Positions 51,446 through 61,245 of a stretch of DNA of 64,000 nt are shown in pieces (within the stretch, counting starts at the first letter, position 1; the number at the start of each line of letters is the position of its first letter). Where the stretch lies: positions 992,001-1,056,000 of the forward strand of contig NZ_BNCI01000002.1 in assembly GCF_014656395.1 (NCBI RefSeq). The letters are read 5' to 3'. The notes below the pieces were generated by a model that was not told the DNA's origin, did no database searches, and saw only the letters and a program-made list of their open reading frames with translations. The DNA is from Kordiimonas sediminis (GTDB taxonomy: Bacteria; Pseudomonadota; Alphaproteobacteria; Sphingomonadales; Kordiimonadaceae). The position numbers were made by a program, and so were the translations under genes.

Positions 51446-52372
51446 TTAGGAACCGACAGCGGCAGCAACTTCTGCTGCGAAGTCTTCTTCTTTTTTCTCA
51501 AGACCTTCACCCATTTCAAGGCGTACAAAACCTGTCAAAGTGATGTCTGTACCTGCGTCTTTGGCAGCCTTTGCAATAACCTGTTCAACTTTAGAGTCTG
51601 GGTCCATTACGAAAGACTGATTCAGAAGAACAACTTCTTCATAGTATTTACGCATGCGGCCTTCGATCATTTTCTCAATGATACTCTCAGGCTTACCGCT
51701 TTCACGGGCTTTTTCAATCTGAACCTGACGCTCACGCTCAACAAGTGCTGGGTCAAGCTCTTCAACGTTCAGAGATGCAGGGTTTGTTGCTGCAACATGC
51801 ATGGCAAGTTGCTTGCCAAGAGCGTTCAGCGCATCCGCATCAGCAGAAGACTTCAGTGCCACGAGAACAGCAATTTTACCCATGCCATCAGCTACAGCGC
51901 TGTGGATATAGCTAGCAATAACACCTTCTTCCACTTCGAGCTGTACAGCACGACGAATGTTCATATTCTCGCCGATAGTTGCGATAGCATCCGTGAGTGC
52001 TTCTTCAACTTTCTTGGAAGTACCTGGGTATGTTGCAGCTTTGATTGCATCAACGTCAGTACCAACTTCCAGTGCAACAGTAGCAAGGTCAGAAACCAGC
52101 TTCTGGAATTGCTCATTACGCGCAACAAAGTCAGTCTCTGAGTTTACTTCGATGATTGCAGCTTTAGAGTCGCCAACTTTGACAGAAACCAGACCTTCAG
52201 CAGCTACACGGTCAGACTTCTTCGCAGCAGCAGCAAGGCCTTTAGTGCGAAGCCAATCTACAGCAGCTTCCAAATCACCATCATTTTCAGAGAGGGCTTT
52301 TTTACAGTCCATCATGCCTGCGCCAGATTTCTCACGCAGTTCTTTTACGAGTGCGGCAGTAATTTGTGCCAT
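51446..52372 (-). CDS. tsf: Elongation factor Ts
   Basis: Guanine-nucleotide exchange factor for EF-Tu, 308 residues. It has the N-terminal UBA-like [20 protein letters not shown], the core motifs [10 protein letters not shown] and AVQLEVEEG, and an EF-Ts dimerisation region with [12 protein letters not shown]. It is 75 bases downstream of rpsB with an intercistronic hairpin. Confidence 0.96.
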   Translation of the reverse strand: MAQITAALVKELREKSGAGMMDCKKALSENDGDLEAAVDWLRTKGLAAAAKKSDRVAAEGLVSVKVGDSKAAIIEVNSETDFVARNEQFQKLVSDLATVALEVGTDVDAIKAATYPGTSKKVEEALTDAIATIGENMNIRRAVQLEVEEGVIASYIHSAVADGMGKIAVLVALKSSADADALNALGKQLAMHVAATNPASLNVEELDPALVERERQVQIEKARESGKPESIIEKMIEGRMRKYYEEVVLLNQSFVMDPDSKVEQVIAKAAKDAGTDITLTGFVRLEMGEGLEKKEEDFAAEVAAAVGS

Positions 52373-52400
52373 TCTAATTCCCCTTAAATATATCGGGTAG

Positions 52401-52440
52401 GTAACAGAAGAGATGCCCGTACATAGACGGGCATCGTTAC
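52401..52440 (-). promoter_or_regulatory. rpsB-tsf intercistronic stem-loop
   Basis: A 9-bp stem (GATGCCCGT with ACGGGCATC, 6-base loop) is extended by a GTAAC/GTTAC outer pairing across a 6-base one-sided bulge. It sits between rpsB and tsf and lacks a T-run. It may attenuate or process the transcript, as the rpsB-tsf spacer does in some bacteria. Confidence 0.5.
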
Positions 52441-52447
52441 ATTTATA

Positions 52448-53236
52448 TTATTCGGCAGGAGCTTCTTCAGCAGGAGCTTCAGCAGCTTCCACTACAGCTT
52501 CCTCAACTGGAGCCTCAACAGCACCCAGATCAACACCCTGAGCAGACAGCTCAGCCTGAATGCCATCAAGAACAGCACCAGCGATCAGGTCACAGTAAAG
52601 ACGAATTGCACGCGTTGCATCATCGTTACCTGGAACAGGGAAATCAACACCGTCTGGCTTTGAGTTAGTGTCAAGAATACCGATTACTGGAATATTCAGG
52701 CAATTAGCTTCCTTAATAGCAATCTCGTCGCGGATTGTATCAACCACAACAACCAGATCAGGCAGACCGCCCATGTCCTGAATACCACCCAGCGACAGCT
52801 CAAGCTTGTCACGCTGGCGAGTCATCTGAAGAGTTTCTTTCTTCGTCAGACCTGTGTGCTCTGCAGAAAGTTGCTCGTTCAGAGCTTTAAGACGACGAAT
52901 AGACTGGGAAATAGTCTGCCAGTTAGTCATCATACCACCAAGCCAGCGGTGGTTTACATAATACTGACCACAACGCTTTGCAGCTTCAGCAATGATTGGG
53001 GACGCCTGACGCTTCGTACCTACGAACAGAACACGACCACCGCCTGCAACTGTTTCACGAACAGTCTGCAGTGCACGTGTCAGCGCAGGAACTGTCTGAG
53101 ACAGGTCAAGAATGTGAATTCCATTACGCTCGCCGAAAATGTACGGCGCCATTTTAGGATTCCAACGATGTTTCTGGTGACCAAAGTGCACACCTGCTTC
53201 CAGAAGCGCACGCATTTCGACTTGTGGCATAGCCAT
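52448..53236 (-). CDS. rpsB: 30S ribosomal protein S2
   Basis: Small-subunit protein S2, 262 residues. It has [22 protein letters not shown], the [11 protein letters not shown] motif, [38 protein letters not shown] and an Ala/Glu/Pro/Val-rich C-terminal tail (about 240-262). An AAAGGAG ribosome site lies near the ATG. Transcription starts at the promoter at 53358-53386, giving a structured leader of about 115 bases. Confidence 0.97.
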   Translation of the reverse strand: MAMPQVEMRALLEAGVHFGHQKHRWNPKMAPYIFGERNGIHILDLSQTVPALTRALQTVRETVAGGGRVLFVGTKRQASPIIAEAAKRCGQYYVNHRWLGGMMTNWQTISQSIRRLKALNEQLSAEHTGLTKKETLQMTRQRDKLELSLGGIQDMGGLPDLVVVVDTIRDEIAIKEANCLNIPVIGILDTNSKPDGVDFPVPGNDDATRAIRLYCDLIAGAVLDGIQAELSAQGVDLGAVEAPVEEAVVEAAEAPAEEAPAE

Positions 53237-53351
53237 AACTTTTCTCCTTTACCGGTTTAGCCTCCGCGAGTTTGTTATCACTGTCATAGACAGTTCAAAC
53301 ACCGGTTGGCCGCCTGAAACACCCAGTTAGCCAAGACTCGCGTGTGAAGTC
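53237..53351 (-). promoter_or_regulatory. Structured 5' leader of rpsB
   Basis: The roughly 115-base untranslated leader can fold around a long-range 7-bp stem (53336-53342 with 53265-53271, CGCGAGT/ACTCGCG on the minus strand). Nested inside are TTGGC/GCCAA (53330-53334 with 53306-53310) and CTGTC-ATA-GACAG (53281-53293). This resembles an autoregulatory ribosomal-protein leader that would bind S2; that function is inference. Confidence 0.5.
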
Positions 53352-53357
53352 GTCGCC

Positions 53358-53386
53358 CGTATAAGCGGGAAACCGCAGAAGATCAA
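53358..53386 (-). promoter_or_regulatory. rpsB promoter
   Basis: On the minus strand TTGATC (53386-53381) and TATACG (53363-53358) are exactly 17 bases apart and followed by a GC-rich discriminator (GGCGACG), typical of growth-rate-controlled ribosomal promoters. It lies directly after the Nudix gene stop. Confidence 0.68.
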
Positions 53387-53399
53387 GATATTTTTAGCT

Positions 53400-54173
53400 T
53401 TAATCAGACTTTTTGCGAGCGGGGCCTTCAACACGCAGTTCGCGCTGGGTTGCAGTCGTAACACCGTACCCTGCCTCAATCGGCACAGTAACAGTACGTT
53501 CCCCATTAACAACATTCAGAGTTGGCATGGTTTTCACCACGTCACTGGTACGTGCAAGTTCCACCGCTTCTTCAACGCTATGGGCCCGTGCAAGCTTGAT
53601 CAGTGTCAGGCGTGTAGGGAACATCAGCGGCACTTGATCATTCTCCCAATCAGCCAAGGTCTGCTGTGGATTAATCCACTGCAACTCCATTGCTTCATCC
53701 CCTTCATGATAGGGCTTTTGTTTCCCTTTAAGAGGACAAAGATAAAAAAGCGTGTCAAACCGCATGGGTAACGGCTCAGGTGTTACCCAGTGCGCGAAAG
53801 GGAACATATCATCAATATCAAGTGACCAATTATGGTCGTTCACGATCTCTTTGAAGTCACCATGCAATTTTTCTGTCGGGTTATCTGCTTCTTCCAGATG
53901 CCACAGCCCCACTTCTTCGAACATTTCGCGGTGTGCAGCGATCCTGTACATATAATCCTCGGGCAGCTCTTGTGTATTTGAATGTGCAAACCAGAAATCA
54001 GGATCACAATCAGCATCGTCCACCTTGCCACCAGGGAACACCAGTGCTCCCGGCGCAAATCGCATTGTCTCTGGCCTGCGCAGCATCAGAACCTCCAAGC
54101 CAGGAGCTCCATCACGTACCATCAGAATAGTGGCTGAAGGTAAAGCAGGTGCTATTTTCTTTTGATCAGTCAT
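53400..54173 (-). CDS. Nudix hydrolase (NUDT19-like)
   Basis: A 257-residue Nudix protein. The Nudix box is split: FPGGKVDDAD is followed by an insertion of about 30 residues before HREMFEEVGLW, the pattern of the NUDT19/RP2p subgroup rather than MutT. NUDT19 enzymes hydrolyse CoA and acyl-CoA, but the substrate is not determined here. It starts on the last base of the dnaE stop codon, so it is translationally coupled to dnaE. A Gln/Pro-containing middle part (WVTPEPLPMRFDTLFYL) fits this family. Confidence 0.85.
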   Translation of the reverse strand: MTDQKKIAPALPSATILMVRDGAPGLEVLMLRRPETMRFAPGALVFPGGKVDDADCDPDFWFAHSNTQELPEDYMYRIAAHREMFEEVGLWHLEEADNPTEKLHGDFKEIVNDHNWSLDIDDMFPFAHWVTPEPLPMRFDTLFYLCPLKGKQKPYHEGDEAMELQWINPQQTLADWENDQVPLMFPTRLTLIKLARAHSVEEAVELARTSDVVKTMPTLNVVNGERTVTVPIEAGYGVTTATQRELRVEGPARKKSD

Positions 54174-57100
54174 TATATCTCTTCCACCTCTAGCACACCG
54201 CGCTCCGCTGCAATTGCCTGTTTCAAATCCGGTGTCACTTTAAATCTACCTGGAACCCGGACTTCTGCGATGCGTTTATTGTCATGCACAGGTATACGGA
54301 CTGTGACCCGCCCCTTACCACCAGCCTTGCGCTCCAGTGCAGCACGCATACCGGCGACTGAGTCAGATTTGGCAAGCGTTATGATCAATCCTTTTGACGA
54401 CTGTGCCGCTACCTGTTCGAGAGATTCCATTGACCGACAGGACAATCGAACCATATCGTCATCCTCACGCTTTCTGATTTGAACGGTAACAACAAGCGGC
54501 GCCCCGTCATCAACAAGTGCTCTTGTGAATTCAAGCTCGTTTTCAAAAACCATCAACTCGAACGCATCAGTACGGTCCGAAAGTGTCAGTGCGCCAAATT
54601 TACGCCCCGTTTTCTTGGACGTACTCTCCCGGTATCCCAGGATTGCCCCTGCCATTCTAATTTCCTGGCCTATTAACCCTTCGTCTGAAAAGACTTCCCG
54701 TGCTGGGACAATCCGTTCTCTCTCAAGAATTGTCTCATACACATCAAGCGGGTGAGCAGACACATAAAAGCCAACAGCTTTTCTTTCATGATCAAGTTTT
54801 TCAGTGTCCGTCCATGCCTTCACAACCGGTAAGGAAAGTCTTTCGGTCCTGACACCTGTTTCATCCCCAAACAGGCTGACCTGATTACTTTCCCGTTCCT
54901 GCGCAGCCATTTGCGCAGTGCGCATAATAATTTCCGATGCTGCAAATGCCTGTGCACGGTCTGTGACCAGACTGTCAAACGCACCAGCAGCAGCCAGCTT
55001 CTCCAATTGACGCTTATTCATCAATTTCGGATCAATACGATCCGCAAAATCAAAGATGTCTTTGAATGGACCGTTTTTCTCCCGTTCAGCGACAACCGAT
55101 TCCATTGCCTTTTCACCAACCCCCTTAATGGCTGCCAGTGCATAGCGCACACCAAGGTTATGGCGAGGATCGTCATCTTCACAGTATGCTTCAGGGGCTT
55201 TTTCTACTGTAAAATACACACCTGATGCATTTATATCCGGCAACAGAAGTGGCACTTCCATGCGCTGCAGTTCCTGCTTGAACGCTGACAATTTATCTGT
55301 ATTGGACAGATCAAGGGTCATTATTGCGGCCATAAACTCGGCCGGGTAATTCGCTTTCATGAAAGCAGTATGATAAGCAACGAGCGCATAGGCAGCGGCA
55401 TGGGATTTGTTAAAACCATACTCCGCAAACTTGGCAACAAGATCAAAGATGTAGGATGCTTTTTCTTTTGGAATGCCCCGTTCTTCAGCACCGGAACAAA
55501 AACGCGCGCGCTGCTTTTCCATCTCGGCCGCGATCTTTTTACCCATCGCACGACGCAGCAGATCCGCTTCACCAAGGCTGTACCCTGACAGCACCTGGGC
55601 AATCTGCATCACCTGCTCCTGATAGATGATAACACCGTACGTTTCGCCCAATATTTCTTCCAACATCTGGTGCGGGTATTCAACCTCTTCTCTGCCGTGC
55701 TTACGGTCAACATACGTCGGGATATTCGCCATTGGCCCAGGACGATAGAGTGCCACAATCGCGATAATGTCTTCGAACTTATCAGGTTGCAGTCCCTTTA
55801 GGACAGCCCGCATACCAGTACTCTCTAACTGGAAAACACCTGCTGATTCACCTTTTGCCAATAACTCATAAGAAGGACCGTCATCCAGCGGAACCGCGGC
55901 GAGGTCAATATCAATCCCCCTGTCCTGTACATAGTGAACCGCCCGATCTAGCACTGTCAGGGTTTTCAAGCCGAGGAAGTCAAACTTCACCAAGCCTGCT
56001 TGTTCCACCCACTTCATATTAAACTGGGTCACCGGCATATCTGATTTCGGATCACGATACAGCGGCACAAGTTGATCAAGTGGCCTGTCACCAATTACCA
56101 CACCCGCAGCATGGGTGGATGAATGCGCATAAAGCCCTTCAAGTTTAAGGGCACGATCAATGACCTGTCGGGTCAGGTCATCGGAATCAATCTCTGACTG
56201 AAGCCGCGTTTCGCTTTTAATTGCCTCTGCCAGTGTCATAGCATTGCCTGGATCGTTCGGTATCAGCTTGGAAAGCCTGTCTGTCACAGGATAAGGCTGC
56301 TGCATGACGCGGCCACATGCTTTGACAACCGCACGTGCCTGCAGTTTACCAAACGTAATGATCTGCGCCACATGGTCGGCACCGTACTTTTCCTGCACAT
56401 ACTTGATCACGCGTTCCCGTTTGTCCTGACAGAAATCAATATCAAAGTCAGGCATGGAAACCCGTTCTGGATTAAGAAAACGCTCAAAAAGCAGAGAGAA
56501 CCGGAGTGGATCAAGATCAGTGATTTTCAAGGCCCACGCAACAAGCGAGCCCGCACCCGAGCCCCTGCCCGGCCCAACAGGAATATCATGGTCCTTAGCC
56601 CACTGGATAAAGTCGGCAACGATCAGAAAGTAGCCAGGAAAACCCATCTCGTTGATGATGCCAAGCTCATATTCAAGACGCTGCCAGTATTCTTCCTCCC
56701 AGCCGTCTTTATTTGTTCGCTCCAGACCTTCTTCATTGACTTTGAAATCAAGCCTTTCATTCAACCCCTTGATCGTCTCATCCCGCAGCATATCGGCCTC
56801 GGACAAATCAAGACCCCGCGTAAAATTCGGCAGAAGCGGAGGAATTTTATCAACTTTATAACTACACCGTTTTGCAATTTTAACAGTATTTTCAATAGCC
56901 TCTGGAAGGTCCTTAAACAAGACGGCCATTTCTTCAGCACTTTTGAACCTGTAATCGCTGTTTAGTTTGCGCCGGTTAGTTTCCGCCACATATGTGCCAT
57001 CTGCCATACAAAGCAAGGTATCGTGTGCCTGGTACATATCAGTACTGACAAAATACGGTCTATTGGTCGCGACGATAGGTAGATCGTATTTATAGGCAAA

Positions 57101-57685
57101 ATCCAACAGATCTTCTTCGATTGCTTCTTCGGCCTGTTCCCCGTGCCGTAATAGCTCGACATAGAGCCGTTCCGGGAAATGGCCACTTAGGACCTTCAGA
57201 CATTCTTCCGCATCATCCTTCTGCCCACCAAGAAGCAAGCTTCCAACAGGTCCCGTCGGGCCGCCTGTAAGACAGATGATACCATCTGACAGACCTTCAA
57301 ATGCATCAAGCGGGAGCTGCACCCCATACTGTGGATCACTTTCCAAATGTGCACGAGACACCAAACGCAGCAGGTTTTTATAGCCTTGCTCTGACTGTGC
57401 CAGCAAAACCAGTTCATCTGCGGGCGGGGGGGCCTTCTTCTGGCCATCCTGTTTTTTGAAAGGATTTTTGACATGAAGCGTAACCCCAATAATGGGCTGA
57501 ATACCTGCCTCTGCCGCATATGTAGAAAATTCCAACCCAGCAAAAATATTATCGGTATCTGTCATTGCCACAGCAGGCATGTGCAGGCCAACACACTGTT
57601 TCACCAGATCTTTTACATGTATCGCGCCTTCAGATAATGAATAGGCAGTGTGAACACGTAGGTGAACAAATTCTGCATGTGCCAT
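54173..57685 (-). CDS. dnaE: DNA polymerase III alpha subunit
   Basis: Replicative polymerase catalytic subunit, 1170 residues. A PHP domain at the N-terminus (LRVHTAYSLSEGAIHVKDL) leads to the palm with catalytic aspartates in MPDFDIDFCQDKRERV, the GPGRGSGAGSLVAW motif, fingers (YQEQVMQIAQVLSGYSLGEADLLRRAMGKK), helix-hairpin-helix and OB-fold regions to the end. Length and motifs match housekeeping dnaE1, not the error-prone dnaE2. It is 78 bases after lolD. Confidence 0.96.
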   Translation of the reverse strand: MAHAEFVHLRVHTAYSLSEGAIHVKDLVKQCVGLHMPAVAMTDTDNIFAGLEFSTYAAEAGIQPIIGVTLHVKNPFKKQDGQKKAPPPADELVLLAQSEQGYKNLLRLVSRAHLESDPQYGVQLPLDAFEGLSDGIICLTGGPTGPVGSLLLGGQKDDAEECLKVLSGHFPERLYVELLRHGEQAEEAIEEDLLDFAYKYDLPIVATNRPYFVSTDMYQAHDTLLCMADGTYVAETNRRKLNSDYRFKSAEEMAVLFKDLPEAIENTVKIAKRCSYKVDKIPPLLPNFTRGLDLSEADMLRDETIKGLNERLDFKVNEEGLERTNKDGWEEEYWQRLEYELGIINEMGFPGYFLIVADFIQWAKDHDIPVGPGRGSGAGSLVAWALKITDLDPLRFSLLFERFLNPERVSMPDFDIDFCQDKRERVIKYVQEKYGADHVAQIITFGKLQARAVVKACGRVMQQPYPVTDRLSKLIPNDPGNAMTLAEAIKSETRLQSEIDSDDLTRQVIDRALKLEGLYAHSSTHAAGVVIGDRPLDQLVPLYRDPKSDMPVTQFNMKWVEQAGLVKFDFLGLKTLTVLDRAVHYVQDRGIDIDLAAVPLDDGPSYELLAKGESAGVFQLESTGMRAVLKGLQPDKFEDIIAIVALYRPGPMANIPTYVDRKHGREEVEYPHQMLEEILGETYGVIIYQEQVMQIAQVLSGYSLGEADLLRRAMGKKIAAEMEKQRARFCSGAEERGIPKEKASYIFDLVAKFAEYGFNKSHAAAYALVAYHTAFMKANYPAEFMAAIMTLDLSNTDKLSAFKQELQRMEVPLLLPDINASGVYFTVEKAPEAYCEDDDPRHNLGVRYALAAIKGVGEKAMESVVAEREKNGPFKDIFDFADRIDPKLMNKRQLEKLAAAGAFDSLVTDRAQAFAASEIIMRTAQMAAQERESNQVSLFGDETGVRTERLSLPVVKAWTDTEKLDHERKAVGFYVSAHPLDVYETILERERIVPAREVFSDEGLIGQEIRMAGAILGYRESTSKKTGRKFGALTLSDRTDAFELMVFENELEFTRALVDDGAPLVVTVQIRKREDDDMVRLSCRSMESLEQVAAQSSKGLIITLAKSDSVAGMRAALERKAGGKGRVTVRIPVHDNKRIAEVRVPGRFKVTPDLKQAIAAERGVLEVEEI

Positions 57686-57763
57686 ACCGCAGGAATCCTG
57701 TATTTAAAATGAATCGACAATGATAAGACGCTATAGATTTACTCAATAGCATACAAGAGTTGA

Positions 57764-58441
57764 TTAGAGACTTTCCAGCTTGCCTTCATGCAGACGAAAC
57801 TGACGGTCCATTTTCATGGCAAGCGATGTGTCGTGCGTTGCTATCAGCGCAGAAACACCCTCACGGCGCACCATATCCAACATCGTCTCAAACACTTGCC
57901 CTGCCGTAGATTCATCTAGATTACCGGTTGGCTCATCTGCAAGCAAAATAGCTGGCCGCCCGACAAGCGCACGTGCAATGGCAACGCGCTGTTGCTCCCC
58001 GCCAGACAATTTCGCCGGAATATGACTTAACCGGTCTTTCAGCCCCATTTGTGTCAAAATATCTTCGGCCCGTCTTTCTGCATCTTTGTTAGAGCTGCCA
58101 CTTATACGCAGTGCCAATGCGACATTTTCAAGCGCAGAAAAATCAGGTAACAGATGATGGAACTGATAGACAAACCCGATATCGTTCTGTCGAACCTCTG
58201 TTCTTTTTTCTTCTTTCAGCGAAGTGGTATCCTGTCCGGCAATATGAACATGCCCGCTGTCGGCATGATCAAGCAAACCAGCGATCTGCAACAAAGTAGA
58301 CTTGCCAGCACCGGAAGCCCCGACCAGTGCGACAATCTCCCCTTTCTCGACCGACAAGTCGATGCCGCGCAGTATTTCCAAGCTGTTGTTAGCTTCACGA
58401 AATGTCTTTTTCAGATTTTGTACGGAAAGTGCTGGTGCCAT
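57764..58441 (-). CDS. lolD: Lipoprotein-releasing ABC ATPase LolD
   Basis: ATPase of LolCDE, which extracts lipoproteins from the inner membrane. The 225 residues have Walker A GASGAGKST, Q-loop FVYQFHHLLPDF, signature LSGGEQQRVAIARAL and Walker B ILLADEPTGNLD, with an H-loop in ATHDTSL. FHHLLPDF is typical of LolD. It overlaps the lolC stop by 1 base. Confidence 0.95.
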   Translation of the reverse strand: MAPALSVQNLKKTFREANNSLEILRGIDLSVEKGEIVALVGASGAGKSTLLQIAGLLDHADSGHVHIAGQDTTSLKEEKRTEVRQNDIGFVYQFHHLLPDFSALENVALALRISGSSNKDAERRAEDILTQMGLKDRLSHIPAKLSGGEQQRVAIARALVGRPAILLADEPTGNLDESTAGQVFETMLDMVRREGVSALIATHDTSLAMKMDRQFRLHEGKLESL

Positions 58442-59682
58442 TATTCGTACCTCAAGACTTCTACAGGATCCATTTTAGCTGCCCTCCGCGCTGGCACCCA
58501 CGCCGCTATAAAGGACAGGATCACCGCGATCAAAATTGTAAGCGCCACTTCTTTCCAGACGACGATTGCCTGCAGTGAGGTAATATAACGAATTGACGGA
58601 TCCCAAAGATTTAGGTTCAGCATCTGTTCAAGTGCATTTTTGATAGCTTCTAGATTAGCTATTACCAGCCACGACAACAGACACCCACCAACAATTCCCA
58701 TCATTCCGACACTTAAGCCCACAATCACAAAAATTTTCTGGATAGACTTCCGCCGGGCGCCCATGGTCCTGAGAATTGCTATGTCTGCGGCCTTATCCTT
58801 CACCAACATGAAAAGACTGGAAGCAATATTGAAAACGGCCACAACAATAATCAGCGTTAAAACAATAAACATTGCCACACGTTCGGTTTGCAGTGCGCCA
58901 ACCAATGCCTGATTAAAGCTTTTCCAACTCCGCACATACGCCCGCTGCCCAAGTTTACTCTGTATCTGAGGAACGACACTGTCTGCCAACTCTGGGTCCG
59001 TTAAAAACACCTCAATATTGGATACCTGGCTTGGCATGCGGAAAAATTCCTGCGCAAGAGGCAAAGACATGCCAATAAAACTTTCATCAAACTGAAAAAC
59101 GCCAATTTCGACGATGGCGGCAACTGGGTACGCTCTATAACGCAGCGTTGAGCCAAACGGAGTATCAATGGGCTTTGGGCTGATGATCGTCACATCATCA
59201 CCAACACCAACCCCTAGGCGGCGTGCCAGTTGCACCCCTAATATTAAGCTGTCATAGCTGCTGGTATCCGCAGGGTCACCGTCTATAATCCGTGCAACCG
59301 GCATTTCATCAATCGTCAGTACATCCTGAGGCATACCGCGCACAATCGCCCCCCAAGCCTGGTCGCCACTGCGCACCATAACCTGGGATTCTGTGAAAGG
59401 CATCTTCCGAACGATAGATGGGTGGTCCTCAATATCCTTGAGTATTTCCTCGTACCCTGAAATTTTACCGCCATAACCCTGAATTAATACATGGCCATGA
59501 TATCCAAGGATTTTATCCATTAGTTCCGCACGAAATCCATTCATCACGGACATAACAATGATAAGGGCGGAAACACCAAGTGCAATTGCAACGATAGACA
59601 AAATTGCCGTCAACGAGATAAAGCCATCCCGCTTTCTGGAAGAAAGGTATCGTTTAGCAACTGCCCATTCGAAACCGCCCAT
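58441..59682 (-). CDS. lolC: Lipoprotein-releasing permease LolC/E
   Basis: Inner-membrane permease of LolCDE, 413 residues. An N-terminal helix (FISLTAILSIVAIALGVSALIIVMSVMNGF) precedes a large periplasmic MacB-like domain (about 50-260), then a FtsX domain with three helices. The SAWVPARRAAKMDPVEVLRYE-type tail (here AAWVPARRAAKMDPVEVLRY) is characteristic. One LolC/E gene is usual in alphaproteobacteria, where a homodimer replaces the LolC/LolE pair. proS lies 9 bases upstream. Confidence 0.94.
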   Translation of the reverse strand: MGGFEWAVAKRYLSSRKRDGFISLTAILSIVAIALGVSALIIVMSVMNGFRAELMDKILGYHGHVLIQGYGGKISGYEEILKDIEDHPSIVRKMPFTESQVMVRSGDQAWGAIVRGMPQDVLTIDEMPVARIIDGDPADTSSYDSLILGVQLARRLGVGVGDDVTIISPKPIDTPFGSTLRYRAYPVAAIVEIGVFQFDESFIGMSLPLAQEFFRMPSQVSNIEVFLTDPELADSVVPQIQSKLGQRAYVRSWKSFNQALVGALQTERVAMFIVLTLIIVVAVFNIASSLFMLVKDKAADIAILRTMGARRKSIQKIFVIVGLSVGMMGIVGGCLLSWLVIANLEAIKNALEQMLNLNLWDPSIRYITSLQAIVVWKEVALTILIAVILSFIAAWVPARRAAKMDPVEVLRYE

Positions 59683-59691
59683 GAAATACCC

Positions 59692-60999
59692 CTAGGAAAG
59701 ACGTGCTACGATATCATCGATAGCAACTTCTTCGCGTTCACCAGTGGCACGATTTTTCAATTCAACCATACCAGACTTCAAACCGCGTGGACCAAGGGCA
59801 ACCTGCCACGGCAACCCGATCAGATCCATATCTGCAAATTTGGCACCTGCGCCTTCTTTGCGGTCATCATACAGGATTTCAACACCCGCGGCCGTGAATT
59901 CCTTATACAGACGGTCACATGTTTCTACACACTCATCATTTTTGACATTCAGATTCATCAGACCAACCTTGAACGGCGCAACAGATTCTGGCCAGATTAT
60001 CCCATTGTCATCATGGCTTGCTTCAATAATACCGCCAATCAAGCGAGAAACTCCAATTCCGTAAGAGCCCATCTGCACGTCAACAATATCACCTTCTGGC
60101 CCCTGGACCGACGCGCCCATTGGTTTTGAGTATTTGTCACCAAAGAAGAAGATATGGCCGACTTCAATTCCGCGACCAGTTTGTATGTTCTTCATGTCAA
60201 CGCCGGGATTTTCGACATCATGCATTTCATCAGTCGCTGCGTAGAGGCTCGTCCACTGATCCACAATAGGCTGCAAGTCACCATCAAACACGTCTTCACC
60301 CGGGATTTCGAAAGCATCAAAGCCCTTGTCGAAGAAAACTTCACTTTCACCAGTTTCAGCCAGCACGATAAATTCGTGTGATAGATCACCACCGATCGGC
60401 CCTGTATCCGCTTTCATTGGAATTGCACGCAGTCCAAGGCGGGCAAATGTACGCAAGTAGGCAACGAACATTGCATTGTAGGAGTGCACACCCTCCTCTG
60501 CTGTCAGGTCAAAGCTGTAATTATCTTTCATCAGAAATTCGCGCCCACGCATAACACCAAAGCGCGGTCTGATCTCATCACGGAATTTCCACTGAATGTG
60601 ATACAGATTTAGCGGCAAATCACGATAGGAGCGCACTTCACGGCGGAAAATATCCGTGATCAATTCTTCATTGGTTGGACCGTACAGAAGCTCGCGACCA
60701 TGGCGGTCTTCAATCCGCAGCATTTCCTTACCGTAGTCATCATACCGACCACTCTCCTGCCACAAGTCTGCTGACTGAATAGTTGGCATCAACAGTTCAT
60801 GCGCCCCGGCCCTGTTCTGTTCTTCGCGAACGATATTTTCGATCTTCTTCAGGACCTTCAGGCCAAGCGGCAACCACGTATAAATGCCGGCTGCTGATTG
60901 TCGGATAAGACCAGCACGCAGCATCAAACGATGCGACACAATTTGTGCCTCGGATGGGGTTTCCTTTATGGTCGGTATAAAATAACGACTAAGACGCAT
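59692..60999 (-). CDS. proS: Prolyl-tRNA synthetase (short alphaproteobacterial type)
   Basis: Class II synthetase of 435 residues from the ATG at 60999. It has [20 protein letters not shown], motif 2 [21 protein letters not shown] in part, and [10 protein letters not shown]-type motif 3 (here GIEVGHIF), plus the anticodon-binding domain. The roughly 180-residue editing insertion of E. coli ProRS is missing, as in other alphaproteobacteria. The frame opens 34 codons earlier, but homology begins at [10 protein letters not shown]. Confidence 0.95.
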   Translation of the reverse strand: MRLSRYFIPTIKETPSEAQIVSHRLMLRAGLIRQSAAGIYTWLPLGLKVLKKIENIVREEQNRAGAHELLMPTIQSADLWQESGRYDDYGKEMLRIEDRHGRELLYGPTNEELITDIFRREVRSYRDLPLNLYHIQWKFRDEIRPRFGVMRGREFLMKDNYSFDLTAEEGVHSYNAMFVAYLRTFARLGLRAIPMKADTGPIGGDLSHEFIVLAETGESEVFFDKGFDAFEIPGEDVFDGDLQPIVDQWTSLYAATDEMHDVENPGVDMKNIQTGRGIEVGHIFFFGDKYSKPMGASVQGPEGDIVDVQMGSYGIGVSRLIGGIIEASHDDNGIIWPESVAPFKVGLMNLNVKNDECVETCDRLYKEFTAAGVEILYDDRKEGAGAKFADMDLIGLPWQVALGPRGLKSGMVELKNRATGEREEVAIDDIVARLS

Positions 61000-61210
61000 G
61001 ATTTTACTCTCTGCTTTGGTATTTGAATTATCTTGCTTTGTGACGTTATCATAACGATAGCGCAATGGCTTTCTTGGCAAAACCGCAATTTTCTTTATCA
61101 AGGCCGCTCATTCCGGCACTCAATAAGATTTCCATGACAATGTCGTTGCATAAATAACACACCTTTTAAAAAGGTTGCCTCTGGAGGGGGGGAAGTTTCC
61201 TATTCGGTTT

Positions 61211-61239
61211 TTGACAGACATAAAAGTTATGCATAAATT
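61211..61239 (+). promoter_or_regulatory. Promoter of the putative small RNA
   Basis: A perfect -35 TTGACA (61211-61216), a 17-base spacer and a -10 TAAATT (61234-61239, 4 of 6) read on the plus strand away from proS. There is no protein gene downstream in this direction, which is why a small RNA is proposed. Confidence 0.65.
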
Positions 61240-61245
61240 TCTTCT

